Source: Candidatus Yaniella excrementigallinarum
GTDB lineage: Bacteria; Actinomycetota; Actinomycetes; Actinomycetales; Micrococcaceae
DNA length: 64,000 nucleotides
NCBI GenBank assembly: GCA_019113675.1
Contig: DXHA01000027.1
Coordinates: forward strand, 1 to 64,000
Direction: 5' to 3'
Position 1 is the first letter of the stretch; the number at the start of each line of letters is the position of its first letter. Below, in pieces: positions 10,695 through 19,834 of the stretch. Made by a program: the position numbers and the translations under genes. Below the pieces are notes generated by a model. The model saw nothing but the letters and a program-made list of their open reading frames with translations, was not told the origin of the DNA and did no database searches.

Positions 10695-10739
10695 GGAAAC
10701 ACTAAAGCTGGTCTGAACAGGACCAGCTTTAGTGTTTCC
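10695..10739. terminator. Bidirectional terminator between sdaA and the copper ATPase gene
   Basis: A perfect 19-bp stem (GGAAACACTAAAGCTGGTC and its complement) with a 7-nt loop lies between two convergent genes. The A- and T-rich stem ends (GGAAAC / GTTTCC) can serve both directions. Confidence 0.85.
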
Positions 10740-10750
10740 ACTCCAAATAG

Positions 10751-12775
10751 CTAGTGGCCAGGAGTTAGATCTAGACGCCGCAACAGCTGGGCGTTTAAGG
10801 CCACAACTACGGTGGAAGCAGACATCAAAATCGCCCCCACACTCATGGGTAACACAAATCCAATAGGCGCCAGCACACCGGCAGCCAACGGTACCGCAAT
10901 AATGTTATAACCGGCTGCCCACCAGAGGTTCTGTTTCATTTTGCGGTAGGTTGCTCGGGAGAGCTCATACACCGAAAGCACCGACCGGGGATCCGAACTG
11001 GCCAGTATCACTCCCGCCGAGCTAATGGCAACATCCGTGCCAGCCCCAATCGCAATCCCCACATCAGCCTGAGCCAGGGCAGGAGCATCATTGATACCAT
11101 CACCGACCATCGCTACGGTATAGCCCTCATCCTGAAGTTCTGCCACTTTGGCGCTTTTATCTTCCGGACGGACACCAGCATAAACTCGATCAATACCCAA
11201 GTCATGTGCCACTGTATCGGCAACCGCCTGCGCATCGCCGGTAATCATACCCACGTGCACATTATTGGCATGCAGCGCACTGACCGCATCGAAGGACTCC
11301 GGGCGTATTTCATCGGCTAACCGCAAGGCGCTAATGACTTGCCCATCAGCCAGGACATGCAGAATAATCCCGCCTTCATCCCGCCACTGATCTGCAATCG
11401 CCAACTCTTGTTGATCACGAGCCTGCAATAAATACGGGCCACCAACTTCAACCCATGTGCCGTTGACTCTGGCTTTGACCCCAACGGCCGGAGACGACGA
11501 AAAATCTGAGGACCTTGGGATCGTGAGGCCACGGGAGGCTGCAGCGTCAACAATGGCACGTGCCAGAGGATGCTCACTATCGGATTCAGCGGCCGCCGCC
11601 AGGCCAAGCACAGTGTCCTCGTGATAACCAGCCACCGGTTCGATGGCGGTTAAACTTGGTTCTCCTTTGGTTAGCGTGCCAGTCTTATCAAAGTACACCG
11701 CATCAACGGTACGCATAGACTCCAGAGCCAACCGATCCTTAATTAACACACCACCCTGAGCAGCACGTTCGGTAGCAATGGAAACTACCAGTGGGATCGC
11801 CAGACCTAGTGCGTGTGGGCAGGCAATAACTAAAACGGTAATGGTGCGAACCACTGCCGTATCGGGTGCGCCTAAGAGTGACCAAATAATGGCGGTAATG
11901 ATCGCTGCAGTCAGTGCAAACCAAAAGAGCCAACCTGCAGCAGTATCAGCGATACGCTGCGCCCGTGAAGACGATGCCTGCGCATCGGAAACTAACTGTT
12001 GGATACCAGCCAACGCCGTATCATCACCAATGGCGGTCACTTCAACACGAATACCAGAATCTGTTGCCACTGTGCCAGCAACTACCTGATCATCGGATGC
12101 ACGACGTACCGGCTTGGATTCCCCGGTAACCATGGATTCATCCATCGAGGCGCTACCATCAACGATTTTTCCATCAGCAGGCACCGACGCACCAGGACGC
12201 ACCACAACGACATCGCCCACTTCCAGCTCGGTTGGGGCAACTTTGACAATTTCGTCGTTGACAAGTTTTTCAGCCTCATCGGGTAACAGCGCAGCTAGGG
12301 AGTCTAAAGCAGAAGTCGTTTGCGCTAGGGAACGCATCTCGATCCAGTGACCCAACAGCATGATGATCACCAGTAAGGCAAGTTCCCACCAAAAATTGAG
12401 TTGGGCATCCAAAATACCAAGCGTCGCGCCCCATGAAGCAACGAATGCCACCGTGATCGCTAAGCCAATCAGCAGCATCATCCCAGGCTGACGACCACGT
12501 AGCTCCGAGACTGCGCCCGTCAGAAAGGGTTGCCCACCCCAGAAGTAGATAATGCTTCCTAAAATTGGCGATATCCACCATACCCAGGTGCTATCCGGCA
12601 GGCTATATCCCAAAAGATCAGCAAACATGGGATTAAAAACGACCACGGGAATCCCCAGTACAACCATGACCCAAAACAGTCGACGAAACTGGTCGACGTG
12701 ATGGGCGTGGTCGTGCTGCTCATGGCCCGTATGGCTATCGTGTTGATGGTCTGTTTGCTGTGCAGTCTGGTGCAT
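10751..12775 (-). CDS. copB: Copper-exporting P-type ATPase, CopB (P1B-3-like) type
   Basis: Heavy-metal P-type ATPase of 674 residues from the ATG at 12775, chosen because AAGGAT precedes it. The N-terminus is histidine-rich (HQHDSHTGHEQHDHAHH) rather than carrying a CxxC HMA domain. The transmembrane metal site reads CPH (IACPHALGL), which places it with CopB-type copper transporters instead of CPC-type CopA. The phosphorylation motif DKTGTLTKGE, the TGES actuator motif and MVGDGINDAPAL are intact. It likely detoxifies copper at the membrane. The upstream region holds palindromes resembling metal-repressor operators. No copper regulator gene is visible in the window. Confidence 0.93.
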   Translation of the reverse strand: MHQTAQQTDHQHDSHTGHEQHDHAHHVDQFRRLFWVMVVLGIPVVVFNPMFADLLGYSLPDSTWVWWISPILGSIIYFWGGQPFLTGAVSELRGRQPGMMLLIGLAITVAFVASWGATLGILDAQLNFWWELALLVIIMLLGHWIEMRSLAQTTSALDSLAALLPDEAEKLVNDEIVKVAPTELEVGDVVVVRPGASVPADGKIVDGSASMDESMVTGESKPVRRASDDQVVAGTVATDSGIRVEVTAIGDDTALAGIQQLVSDAQASSSRAQRIADTAAGWLFWFALTAAIITAIIWSLLGAPDTAVVRTITVLVIACPHALGLAIPLVVSIATERAAQGGVLIKDRLALESMRTVDAVYFDKTGTLTKGEPSLTAIEPVAGYHEDTVLGLAAAAESDSEHPLARAIVDAAASRGLTIPRSSDFSSSPAVGVKARVNGTWVEVGGPYLLQARDQQELAIADQWRDEGGIILHVLADGQVISALRLADEIRPESFDAVSALHANNVHVGMITGDAQAVADTVAHDLGIDRVYAGVRPEDKSAKVAELQDEGYTVAMVGDGINDAPALAQADVGIAIGAGTDVAISSAGVILASSDPRSVLSVYELSRATYRKMKQNLWWAAGYNIIAVPLAAGVLAPIGFVLPMSVGAILMSASTVVVALNAQLLRRLDLTPGH

Positions 12776-12828
12776 GCTCGATCCTTCCGGCTGAATTCGG
12801 TGTGGCACGATCTGTGGTGGCTAGTTGG

Positions 12829-12858
12829 TCAGAAGGTCTGCATTTGAACTTCCGTCAT
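12829..12858 (-). CDS. Possible 9-codon leader ORF upstream of copB
   Basis: On the minus strand AAGGAG followed 8 nt later by ATG opens MTEVQMQTF and a stop, ending 53 nt before the copB start. The ribosome site is better than that of most genes nearby, although the peptide is very short and has no metal-binding residue beyond methionines. It could be a translated leader, a remnant of a lost gene, or chance. Confidence 0.3.
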   Translation of the reverse strand: MTEVQMQTF

Positions 12859-12965
12859 CGTGAACGCTCCTTCGTGAAGCAACCAGATGCCTTACTGATC
12901 GCCAAAATAATGTCGCTGATGTCACGGCCTGTTGGTGGTGCGGCGTCATCACAGTGATGTCAATT

Positions 12966-13023
12966 GGGTACTGTACCCTCTTGGACGAGCAAGGGCTTCA
13001 TTTATCATACCCCCTCAGGGTAT
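12966..13023 (-). promoter_or_regulatory. copB operator/promoter region with two GGGTA-type palindromes
   Basis: ATACCC-CCTCA-GGGTAT (13007-13023) is an inverted repeat of the kind bound by CsoR/RicR copper repressors. It adjoins a minus-strand -10 TATGAT (13009-13004). A second perfect palindrome, GGGTAC-T-GTACCC (12966-12978), lies ~30 bp downstream. CATCAC-A-GTGATG (12946-12958) is a third palindrome close by. Copper control is inferred from the motif and the gene served; no clear -35 was found. Confidence 0.5.
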
Positions 13024-13127
13024 AACACCTCAGGTCTCAGACTCAATCTGCGTAGACTTAGATCGCGCTGCCAATTAGCTAATACGAGTCTCGCAATTAT
13101 GGGGCACTGGGGTTACACTGCAGCCAT

Positions 13128-14294
13128 ATGGAACGTATTAATGACCGGCTCGTTTCTTGGGCTTCTCTGCTTGACGACCAAACGTGCCAGCAGGCCATTA
13201 CTTCGGCTGAAATAGATTTTATTTACCCGCATATTGCGTTAATGCCCGACGCCCATTTGGGCTACGGCGCGACCGTGGGATCAGTCATTCCTACCTTGGG
13301 AGCGGTGATGCCAGCTGCGGTGGGCGTTGATATCGGTTGTGGGATGACCGCTGTGCAAACGCAGTTTAAATACACTGACCTACCCTCGAATCTGACGAAA
13401 TTACGTGAAGAAATCGAACGCAGTATTCCGGTTTCGGCAGGACGTTATAACCGCAAAATTCTGCCCAGTGCAGCCCCACGGGTGGATGAACTTGAAGAAT
13501 TGGCTTTAGCAAAAAATTTTGACCCAGACACATTCGATAAAAACTGGCGTCTGCAACTTGGCACATTGGGTGGCGGTAACCATTTTATTGAGATATGCCT
13601 TGATGAAACCGATAAAGTATGGACGTTTTTGCACTCCGGATCACGGGGGATTGGAAACAAAATAGCCCAGTACCACATTGATACGGCCAAAAATCTGCGG
13701 CACCAAGCTGGCGATCAACTACCGCATCCGGATCTTGCCTGGTTAACAGAGGGGACCGACCAGTTTGATCGGTACATTGCACAGTTGCGGTGGGCTCAGC
13801 ATTTTGCCCTATTGAATCGTGAAGAAATGATGTACCGCGTCAACAATCAGTTGGGTCGCTGGGCAGGAGAACCAGTGCAAAGTGTCCAACACATCAATTC
13901 GCACCATAACTTCACCGAACAAGAAGAACACTTCGGTAAAAAGGTCTGGGTTACCCGCAAAGGCGCCATCCGAGCACGCCGCAATGACATGGCGGCAATC
14001 CCCGGATCAATGGGAGCAGCCTCCTATATTGTCGAAGGTCAAGGTAATTCTGACTCATTAGATTCAGCGCCGCATGGCGCAGGTCGTCAATACTCCCGAC
14101 GAGCAGCACGGCGGAACTTCACTCAACAGGACCTACGCGATGCGATGGTGGGCATCGAATACCGCGACACCGCAAAGTTCATTGACGAAATTCCGCAAGC
14201 GTATAAGCCCATCGACCAAGTAATGCAGGATTCCAGAGAGCTCGTTACGATCCGCCACACCTTGCGCCAAATCGTAAACGTCAAAGGTGAATAG
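13128..14294 (+). CDS. rtcB: RNA-splicing ligase RtcB
   Basis: RtcB joins RNA 2',3'-cyclic-phosphate or 3'-phosphate ends to 5'-OH ends using GTP and manganese. The 388-residue protein shows GVDIGCGM (metal cysteine), the LGTLGGGNHFIEI loop, HSGSRGIGN, and SAPHGAGRQYSR, which contains the histidine that takes up GMP. No archease or RtcA partner gene is next to it. It opens a tight run with the small membrane protein and the MaoC pair, though these share no clear function with it. The divergent copB regulatory region is upstream. Confidence 0.93.
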   Translation: MERINDRLVSWASLLDDQTCQQAITSAEIDFIYPHIALMPDAHLGYGATVGSVIPTLGAVMPAAVGVDIGCGMTAVQTQFKYTDLPSNLTKLREEIERSIPVSAGRYNRKILPSAAPRVDELEELALAKNFDPDTFDKNWRLQLGTLGGGNHFIEICLDETDKVWTFLHSGSRGIGNKIAQYHIDTAKNLRHQAGDQLPHPDLAWLTEGTDQFDRYIAQLRWAQHFALLNREEMMYRVNNQLGRWAGEPVQSVQHINSHHNFTEQEEHFGKKVWVTRKGAIRARRNDMAAIPGSMGAASYIVEGQGNSDSLDSAPHGAGRQYSRRAARRNFTQQDLRDAMVGIEYRDTAKFIDEIPQAYKPIDQVMQDSRELVTIRHTLRQIVNVKGE

Positions 14295-14318
14295 CTTGGT
14301 TGGTGGATAATAGAAAAC

Positions 14319-14603
14319 ATGTCTTGGATGAGCGATAACCCTTTTAGCACCGGTTCCCGGCTGTACCAACGGGTGCTCATTACTGGCATGATTATCCTAG
14401 GCACCGGTTTTATTATCGCCGTAATCGGTGGTATCACTGCCACTCGGCAGGTCTCGATTATCGCAGCGGTAATTATTGGTATCGGCCTGGTAACACATGT
14501 GGTTGCCCAACTGATCCGATACGCTGAACGTCGTAAAGAACTCCGCGAAAATTTAGAAGCCGACCGTAGAGGTCGCCAACAGCGTGGAAAGGACAAAACA
14601 TGA
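14319..14603 (+). CDS. Small two-helix membrane protein, unknown function
   Basis: A 94-residue protein with two hydrophobic spans (VLITGMIILGTGFIIAVIGG and IIAAVIIGIGLVTHVVAQLI) and a highly charged C-terminus (ERRKELRENLEADRRGRQQ), presumably cytoplasmic. It overlaps the next gene by 4 nt (ATGA), so it is co-translated with the MaoC dehydratase pair. No enzymatic motif is seen. Confidence 0.75.
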   Translation: MSWMSDNPFSTGSRLYQRVLITGMIILGTGFIIAVIGGITATRQVSIIAAVIIGIGLVTHVVAQLIRYAERRKELRENLEADRRGRQQRGKDKT

Positions 14604-15034
14604 CTGTTGACATCACTGGCCGAGAATATCCCGGCGTTGGCCCCTATCAGGTCGGCAGCGAAGACATCCGTAATTTCGCAGCCGCCGTGAAAAATACACA
14701 CGAATACCATAATGATGTCGATGCAGCCCGCGCTGCCGGTCATAAAGCCTTGGTGGCGCCACCAACCTATCTGGTAACTATCGCGCAGCGCGCTGAAGCT
14801 CTCGTGGTTCACGATCCTGACGCTAAAGTCGACTTTTCCCGTGTGGTACACGCTGACCAACGATTTACCTACCACCGCCCTGTGGTGGGCGGCGATGAAT
14901 TATTTGCTCAACCGACGGTTACTTCGGTCAAAGAGGTCGCCGGCAATAGATTAATCACTACTCAAACGGAAATTTCTAATGCCAAACGTGCGCCCGTAGC
15001 CACCGTTATTTCCACGCTACTGGTCCGTGGATAA
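14600..15034 (+). CDS. MaoC/hotdog dehydratase subunit, HadA-type
   Basis: The 144-residue hotdog-fold protein has the N-terminal-type pattern of the UPF0336/HadA family (VGPYQVGSEDIRNFAAAV, ALVAPPTYLV). In mycobacteria HadA pairs with HadB to dehydrate (3R)-hydroxyacyl-ACP in FAS-II. Micrococcaceae carry this pair beside murB although they lack mycolates, so the substrate is unclear. GAAAGGA precedes the ATG. HadA-type subunits lack the catalytic dyad and need the partner encoded 11 nt downstream. Confidence 0.85.
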   Translation: MTVDITGREYPGVGPYQVGSEDIRNFAAAVKNTHEYHNDVDAARAAGHKALVAPPTYLVTIAQRAEALVVHDPDAKVDFSRVVHADQRFTYHRPVVGGDELFAQPTVTSVKEVAGNRLITTQTEISNAKRAPVATVISTLLVRG

Positions 15035-15045
15035 GGAGTGTTTTC

Positions 15046-15513
15046 ATGCCTGCTATCGAACAACTTAGCAAAGGCGAAGTCATCGCCACCCGAACTATCG
15101 ACATTAATCGTGCAGACCTCATCCGATATGCCGGAGCTTCTCAAGACTTTAACCCCATACACTGGTCTGATGCGACCGCAAAGCAGGCCGAACTGCCCGG
15201 GGTGATCGCCCACGGCATGCTCAGTATGGGATTAGCTGTGGACCTGATAACCCAATGGGCCGATGATCCAACGGCGATCATCGATTACCAGACTCGGTTT
15301 TCTGCGATGGTTCCGGTTGAAGAGACCACTCATAGTGCCGACCCGGCTCAACCGTTCGATAATCCAAACCCAGGGGCACAACTGGAAGTCACGGCAACTA
15401 TCGGAGATATTAATGAAGATACCAACGTCGTGCGCATTGATCTCACGGTGACTAACCCCAATGACGACAACGCTCGAGTACTGACTCGAGCCCGAGCAAT
15501 GGTGCAACTTTAA
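15046..15513 (+). CDS. MaoC dehydratase catalytic subunit, HadB-type
   Basis: A 155-residue hotdog-fold protein with the hydratase 2 catalytic pattern YAGASQDFNPIHWSDATAKQ (Asp and His of the active site) followed by VIAHGMLSMG. AAGGAG stands before the ATG. It forms a pair with the preceding HadA-type protein and is followed by murB after 4 nt. The order MaoC-MaoC-murB is common in Micrococcales. Confidence 0.88.
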   Translation: MPAIEQLSKGEVIATRTIDINRADLIRYAGASQDFNPIHWSDATAKQAELPGVIAHGMLSMGLAVDLITQWADDPTAIIDYQTRFSAMVPVEETTHSADPAQPFDNPNPGAQLEVTATIGDINEDTNVVRIDLTVTNPNDDNARVLTRARAMVQL

Positions 15514-15517
15514 CCTC

Positions 15518-16621
15518 ATGCCCGAAAACTTGCTGGCAAACCACACCACCGCGCGCGTCGGTGGCCCCGCTACTACCTGGATTGTTGCCTCAACAGAGGA
15601 CCAACTCATAACTGCTATAGCCGACACCGATACAGCCAAGACTCCACTGCTCGTGCTAGCCGGCGGGTCGAACATGTTGGTAGCCGATGATGGGTTTCCT
15701 GGAACGGTAGTACGCATTGCTACCAACGGCATTGAAGTTTTGGAATCTACCCCGGCTGATGTCCATATCAGAATTGCCGCCGGTCAGCACTGGGATGCTG
15801 TAGTCGAATGGTCGGTGGCCCAGGGGCTTAGCGGCATTGAAGCGTTATCGGGTATTCCGGGTTCCACAGGTGCCACACCGGTACAAAACGTGGGTGCATA
15901 TGGGTCTGATATCTCGCAAACGCTAATCAGTATTCGGGCCTGGGACCGCCAAGCCCACCGGATCGTAGAATTCGGTGCCAATGAACTGGAGTTTGGCTAC
16001 CGGGATTCAGTGATTAAACGCAGTATCGTATCTTCTGGTGAAGATTTCTTTAACGCTTCGCCGCGGTGGATTGTGTTATCGGTAGATTTACGCCTTACCA
16101 AAACCGGACAAACCGCCCCCGTACGCTATACACAGTTAGCTAAGGCACTCAACGTTGAACTTGGCGCTACCGCTCCGTTGGAGCACATTCGTCAAACCGT
16201 CCTTAGGTTGCGTGCCAGCAAGGGCATGGTCTTAGATGCCGCAGATTACGATACTTGGTCGACCGGATCATTTTTCACCAACCCGATCGTGCCAGTTACT
16301 ATAGCCGATACATTGCCCGAGAATGCACCTCGTTTTGCCCATGCTGAGGCCAACGGTAAATGTAAAATGGTAAAGCTCTCGGCTGCCTGGCTTATCGATC
16401 AGGCAGGCTATCATAAAGGGTTCGGACTTAACGGCGAACCAGACACCACTGGCCGTGCTGGCCTTTCGACCAAACACACCTTGGCATTAACCAACCGCGG
16501 GGATGCCACGGCAAAAGACCTCATACATATTGCCACCCTGGTGCGTGACGGGGTCGAGCGCCAATGGGGGATCACCTTGGTGCCGGAGCCTGTGTTAGTT
16601 GGGATACAACTGGGTGACTAA
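15518..16621 (+). CDS. murB: UDP-N-acetylenolpyruvoylglucosamine reductase
   Basis: MurB reduces UDP-GlcNAc-enolpyruvate to UDP-MurNAc, an early cytoplasmic step of peptidoglycan synthesis. Its 367 residues include the FAD-binding LAGGSNMLVADDGF, the GIPGSTGATPVQNVGAYG loop and the C-terminal SAAWLIDQAGYHKGF with the active-site region. It starts 4 nt after the MaoC gene, so it is translationally linked. In many relatives an aminotransferase gene and tRNA-Trp come soon after; here they are 27 kb away. Confidence 0.96.
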   Translation: MPENLLANHTTARVGGPATTWIVASTEDQLITAIADTDTAKTPLLVLAGGSNMLVADDGFPGTVVRIATNGIEVLESTPADVHIRIAAGQHWDAVVEWSVAQGLSGIEALSGIPGSTGATPVQNVGAYGSDISQTLISIRAWDRQAHRIVEFGANELEFGYRDSVIKRSIVSSGEDFFNASPRWIVLSVDLRLTKTGQTAPVRYTQLAKALNVELGATAPLEHIRQTVLRLRASKGMVLDAADYDTWSTGSFFTNPIVPVTIADTLPENAPRFAHAEANGKCKMVKLSAAWLIDQAGYHKGFGLNGEPDTTGRAGLSTKHTLALTNRGDATAKDLIHIATLVRDGVERQWGITLVPEPVLVGIQLGD

Positions 16622-16753
16622 CCCGCACGTCAAGTTGCAATGCAGTCAACTGCCTTGGCAAGATAACACCGTATTTTGAATCCCTCTAGGGTTGGGCACT
16701 GATAATCTCAGCGCACAGAGCTAGTATGTCGTGCCCCGGAAACGGACGGTTTT

Positions 16754-18859
16754 TTGACAACGGTAACAAGGCCTACTGCGCGGGTTGCTCAACATGTGCC
16801 GAAGCGGCGGTACCGCCCGGACCTCCACGGTATCCGCGGTCTGGCCATCGTCGGCGTGGTTGTATTCCATTTATTTGGAAACGGACGCGTTTCCGGCGGA
16901 ATTGATGTTTTTCTGACCGTCTCTGGGTTCCTATTCACCGCGATGCTGTTGCGCGAGGCCACTGAGAACGATGGCAAGATCAATTTCCTACGTTACTTTG
17001 GGCGACTATTTCGAAGGATTTTTGCTCCCGCCGCCGTTGTTGTCATAACTGTCACGATTGCGGCATTCGTAATCTTGCCCTATACGCAGCACCCCCAAAT
17101 GCTGCGCGAAGCTGTCGCCTCACTGCTGTACTATGAGAACTTTGAGCTGATCAACTCGCAGCTCTCCTATGACGCAGCGGGGCCCGAAACCTCTGCATTC
17201 CAACACTTTTGGTCGTTATCTGTACAAGGCCAGTTTTATTTGGTCATCCCGTTAGTCGTCCTCGTGTTGGTTTGGATTGCACGAAAACGAAATCAGCCAG
17301 CTGTTTTCTGGGTCGCAATAGTTTTAGCCATAACATTGGTAGCGTCCATGGCTTGGGCAGTGATCTATGGTACGAACCTGCAAGATGAGGCATATTTGGC
17401 CACAACCACCAGACTATGGCAGTTAGCTTTTGGTGGGCTGATGGCACTGAGTATTGACCATCTTCGGTTAGCCAAGGGTCTGCGGTTAATCATGGGCTGG
17501 GTGGGCCTAATGATGGTGCTATCCACCGGCCTGATATTTGACGGCGGACAACAATTTCCTGGACCTTTGGCCTTATGGCCGCTGTTAGGGCTGGCTTTTG
17601 TACTGTTCGCGGCGCCGCAAGAGGGCGCTGCTGAAACTGGCTCGGTGACACAGCTGCTCAACAACCGGGTTTTTAGTTGGATTGGTGACTACTCCTATGC
17701 CTTGTACCTATGGCATTGGCCCTTGCTGATTTTTTATCTCGCTATACGGGACCGCGAAGCAGTCGGAGTCTTAGGCGCTGCAGTGGTATTGGCAGTGGCA
17801 GTTATTCTAGCGGTCTTGCTGAACACGCTTGTAGAGCGGCCGTTACAATCCTGGGGCCGACAAGCTGGTGGTCAAAAAGCAGATATCGTGCCGCTTGCTA
17901 TGGGACTAGTTGTCATGCTGGTCTTTAGTAACGTGGTGGCCAATGCTCTGCTGGCCAGCCAACAGGAAGCCCAACAACATCAAGACAGCCAGTTTGCTTT
18001 GGACCCAGAGCAATACCCCGGTGCACGATCAACCTTAGAAGACGGGCCCGATGTTCCAGAAGTCGAAAATTTTGCTCCAAGTGTTGAGGAACTGGCTCAA
18101 GTAGAACAGGAATACATCACCCGGAATTGTCGCCAAGCAGGTGAAAACGCCCCTGGAAGTGATGAAGTAACGCTCTGTGAAGATCCGGAAGCGCCCGAAA
18201 ACCCATCAAAAACCATAGTGCTAGCTCCTGACTCACACGCGGGCCATTGGGAGCAGACCTTCCGTGAATTAGGACGAGAGCATAACTGGGAAGTTATCTT
18301 GGCCATCAAATCGGGATGTAACTTCTCGGGGACACCTGGTAAACCAGGCAATGATTATTGTCATAAATGGAACGACAATTTCATGGACTGGCTCGAAACC
18401 CAAGACGTTGACTTGTTGGTCACTCCCGGTACGCGAAATTGGGGCCGTCCAGGTTCAGAGAAAATTGCCGAAGGCGCGGAACAGCGGTGGGAACAAATAG
18501 CAGAACGCGATACCCCGTTGCTTCTGCTTCGCGGTCTGATTCGACCAAGCACGCATGAAACCCGTGACTGTTTGGCAGCCGATAAAGCGCCAGAGGCCTG
18601 TGGTGGGATTGCCGGAGACGCACATGAACCTAATCCAATAGAAACTATGGACCTACCGGATACAACGAAAACCTTGGATATGAATCCGTATCTCTGTCCT
18701 CAGGTTGGCGAAGGACGAGACGCTACGTGTTCTGCTGTTGTCGGTAACGTAGTCGTCTGGTACGACAACTCGCATATGACACCGCAGTATGCCACCACAT
18801 TGGCCCCGATTATGGACGAACAACTGCAAGAGCTCTACCCACAACTTTTTGACGCATAG
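16754..18859 (+). CDS. Acyltransferase 3 / SGNH fusion, OatA-like
   Basis: A 701-residue envelope enzyme, TTG start. The N-terminal acyltransferase-3 domain begins with RPDLHGIRGLAIVGVVVFHLF and has about 10-11 membrane spans to ~residue 395. It is followed by an extracellular SGNH-like domain. The usual GDSH block reads APDSHAGHW here and the C-terminal D-x-x-H block reads DNSHMTP, so the Ser-Asp-His set is present with the leading Gly replaced by Pro. Such proteins O-acylate peptidoglycan or surface polysaccharide. It stands alone between murB and an iclR gene, and its true target is unknown. Confidence 0.88.
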   Translation: MTTVTRPTARVAQHVPKRRYRPDLHGIRGLAIVGVVVFHLFGNGRVSGGIDVFLTVSGFLFTAMLLREATENDGKINFLRYFGRLFRRIFAPAAVVVITVTIAAFVILPYTQHPQMLREAVASLLYYENFELINSQLSYDAAGPETSAFQHFWSLSVQGQFYLVIPLVVLVLVWIARKRNQPAVFWVAIVLAITLVASMAWAVIYGTNLQDEAYLATTTRLWQLAFGGLMALSIDHLRLAKGLRLIMGWVGLMMVLSTGLIFDGGQQFPGPLALWPLLGLAFVLFAAPQEGAAETGSVTQLLNNRVFSWIGDYSYALYLWHWPLLIFYLAIRDREAVGVLGAAVVLAVAVILAVLLNTLVERPLQSWGRQAGGQKADIVPLAMGLVVMLVFSNVVANALLASQQEAQQHQDSQFALDPEQYPGARSTLEDGPDVPEVENFAPSVEELAQVEQEYITRNCRQAGENAPGSDEVTLCEDPEAPENPSKTIVLAPDSHAGHWEQTFRELGREHNWEVILAIKSGCNFSGTPGKPGNDYCHKWNDNFMDWLETQDVDLLVTPGTRNWGRPGSEKIAEGAEQRWEQIAERDTPLLLLRGLIRPSTHETRDCLAADKAPEACGGIAGDAHEPNPIETMDLPDTTKTLDMNPYLCPQVGEGRDATCSAVVGNVVVWYDNSHMTPQYATTLAPIMDEQLQELYPQLFDA

Positions 18860-18955
18860 TTTGGCATAATTCATGCCGCACGTGCTTTGCCCTTATCACC
18901 GCGACACCACGTGTGACAATATTGGTCCGAACCAGTCCCATCTGAAGGAGTAAGC

Positions 18956-19771
18956 ATGACGGAACCTGATGAACCCAATTCACGCCAACCCCAGGGTGCC
19001 CCAGCGGCCTTGATCAATGGGCTGTCGATTTTGGAATCGTTTTCTATCAAACGGCCCTCACTAGGGGTCACGGAGATCTCAGAGATCGTTGGGTTACATA
19101 AATCCACGGTTTCGCGTATGCTCAATGGCCTGGCAGAACTGGGCTACGTGCGGCGAGAACAAACTGGGGGACGCTACCGGTTAGGTCTGAGCGTATTAGA
19201 ACTAGCGGCACCGTTGTTGGCCGATCTTGATATTCGTGCTGCTGGTCTTGAACACTTAGAATACTTAACAGAGGTTACTGGCGAAACTTCGGCTTTAGGA
19301 GTCTGGGGAGAGGGTGGCACGATTGTCGTAGAACAAGTTGCCAGCCCGCATCAGGTTCGGCATACGCAGCCCATAGGGAATCGCTACAATATGTGGCAAT
19401 CCTCGTCAGTACGAGTCATGCTGGCATATCAGCCCCTCAAAGCCGTGCATCAGCTTATAGAAACCGGAAAAATTCTTGTTCCGGCAGAAGACGTAACCCA
19501 TGAAACAGTCGAAGCTGAGCTCGAAAAAATTCGGCACAACGGTTATGCCATAAACCAAGGAGGCACAACTCCAGAAGAGTTCGGTGTTTCCGCCGTGGTT
19601 CGTGACCTACGGGGGACTGCAACTGGCTGTGTGATTCTGTCAGCCCCGACATCGCGGGTTCAGCATAAAGACTCTGCGCGAGACCTGCAACAAGCGGTGA
19701 TACAAACAGCTCGAGACATTTCAGCACGATTGGGTGCTCCGATGCCAGCACAAAACGAAACCGGGGCATGA
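18956..19771 (+). CDS. IclR-family transcriptional regulator
   Basis: A 271-residue complete IclR protein; GAAGGAG precedes the ATG. The winged helix (LGVTEISEIVGLHKSTVSRMLNGLAELG, ~40-67) is followed by the effector domain (SALGVWGEGGTIVVEQVAS, GYAINQGGTTPEEFGVSAVV). It is convergent with an MHS symporter and close to N-carbamoylsarcosine amidase, so it probably controls this small catabolic module. It is a paralogue of the truncated IclR at 1-458, which also neighbours an MHS symporter. Confidence 0.92.
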   Translation: MTEPDEPNSRQPQGAPAALINGLSILESFSIKRPSLGVTEISEIVGLHKSTVSRMLNGLAELGYVRREQTGGRYRLGLSVLELAAPLLADLDIRAAGLEHLEYLTEVTGETSALGVWGEGGTIVVEQVASPHQVRHTQPIGNRYNMWQSSSVRVMLAYQPLKAVHQLIETGKILVPAEDVTHETVEAELEKIRHNGYAINQGGTTPEEFGVSAVVRDLRGTATGCVILSAPTSRVQHKDSARDLQQAVIQTARDISARLGAPMPAQNETGA

Positions 19772-19834
19772 CTATCGAGTCATGCCCCACTGTCTGGTTG
19801 AGCTGTTGAGCCGGGCCAGAGTCCTAGTAATTTG

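Noticed and set aside
14123-14875. 250-aa minus-strand ORF
   Set aside because: Spans three plus-strand genes (rtcB end, small membrane protein, MaoC) that have matching families and good ribosome sites.
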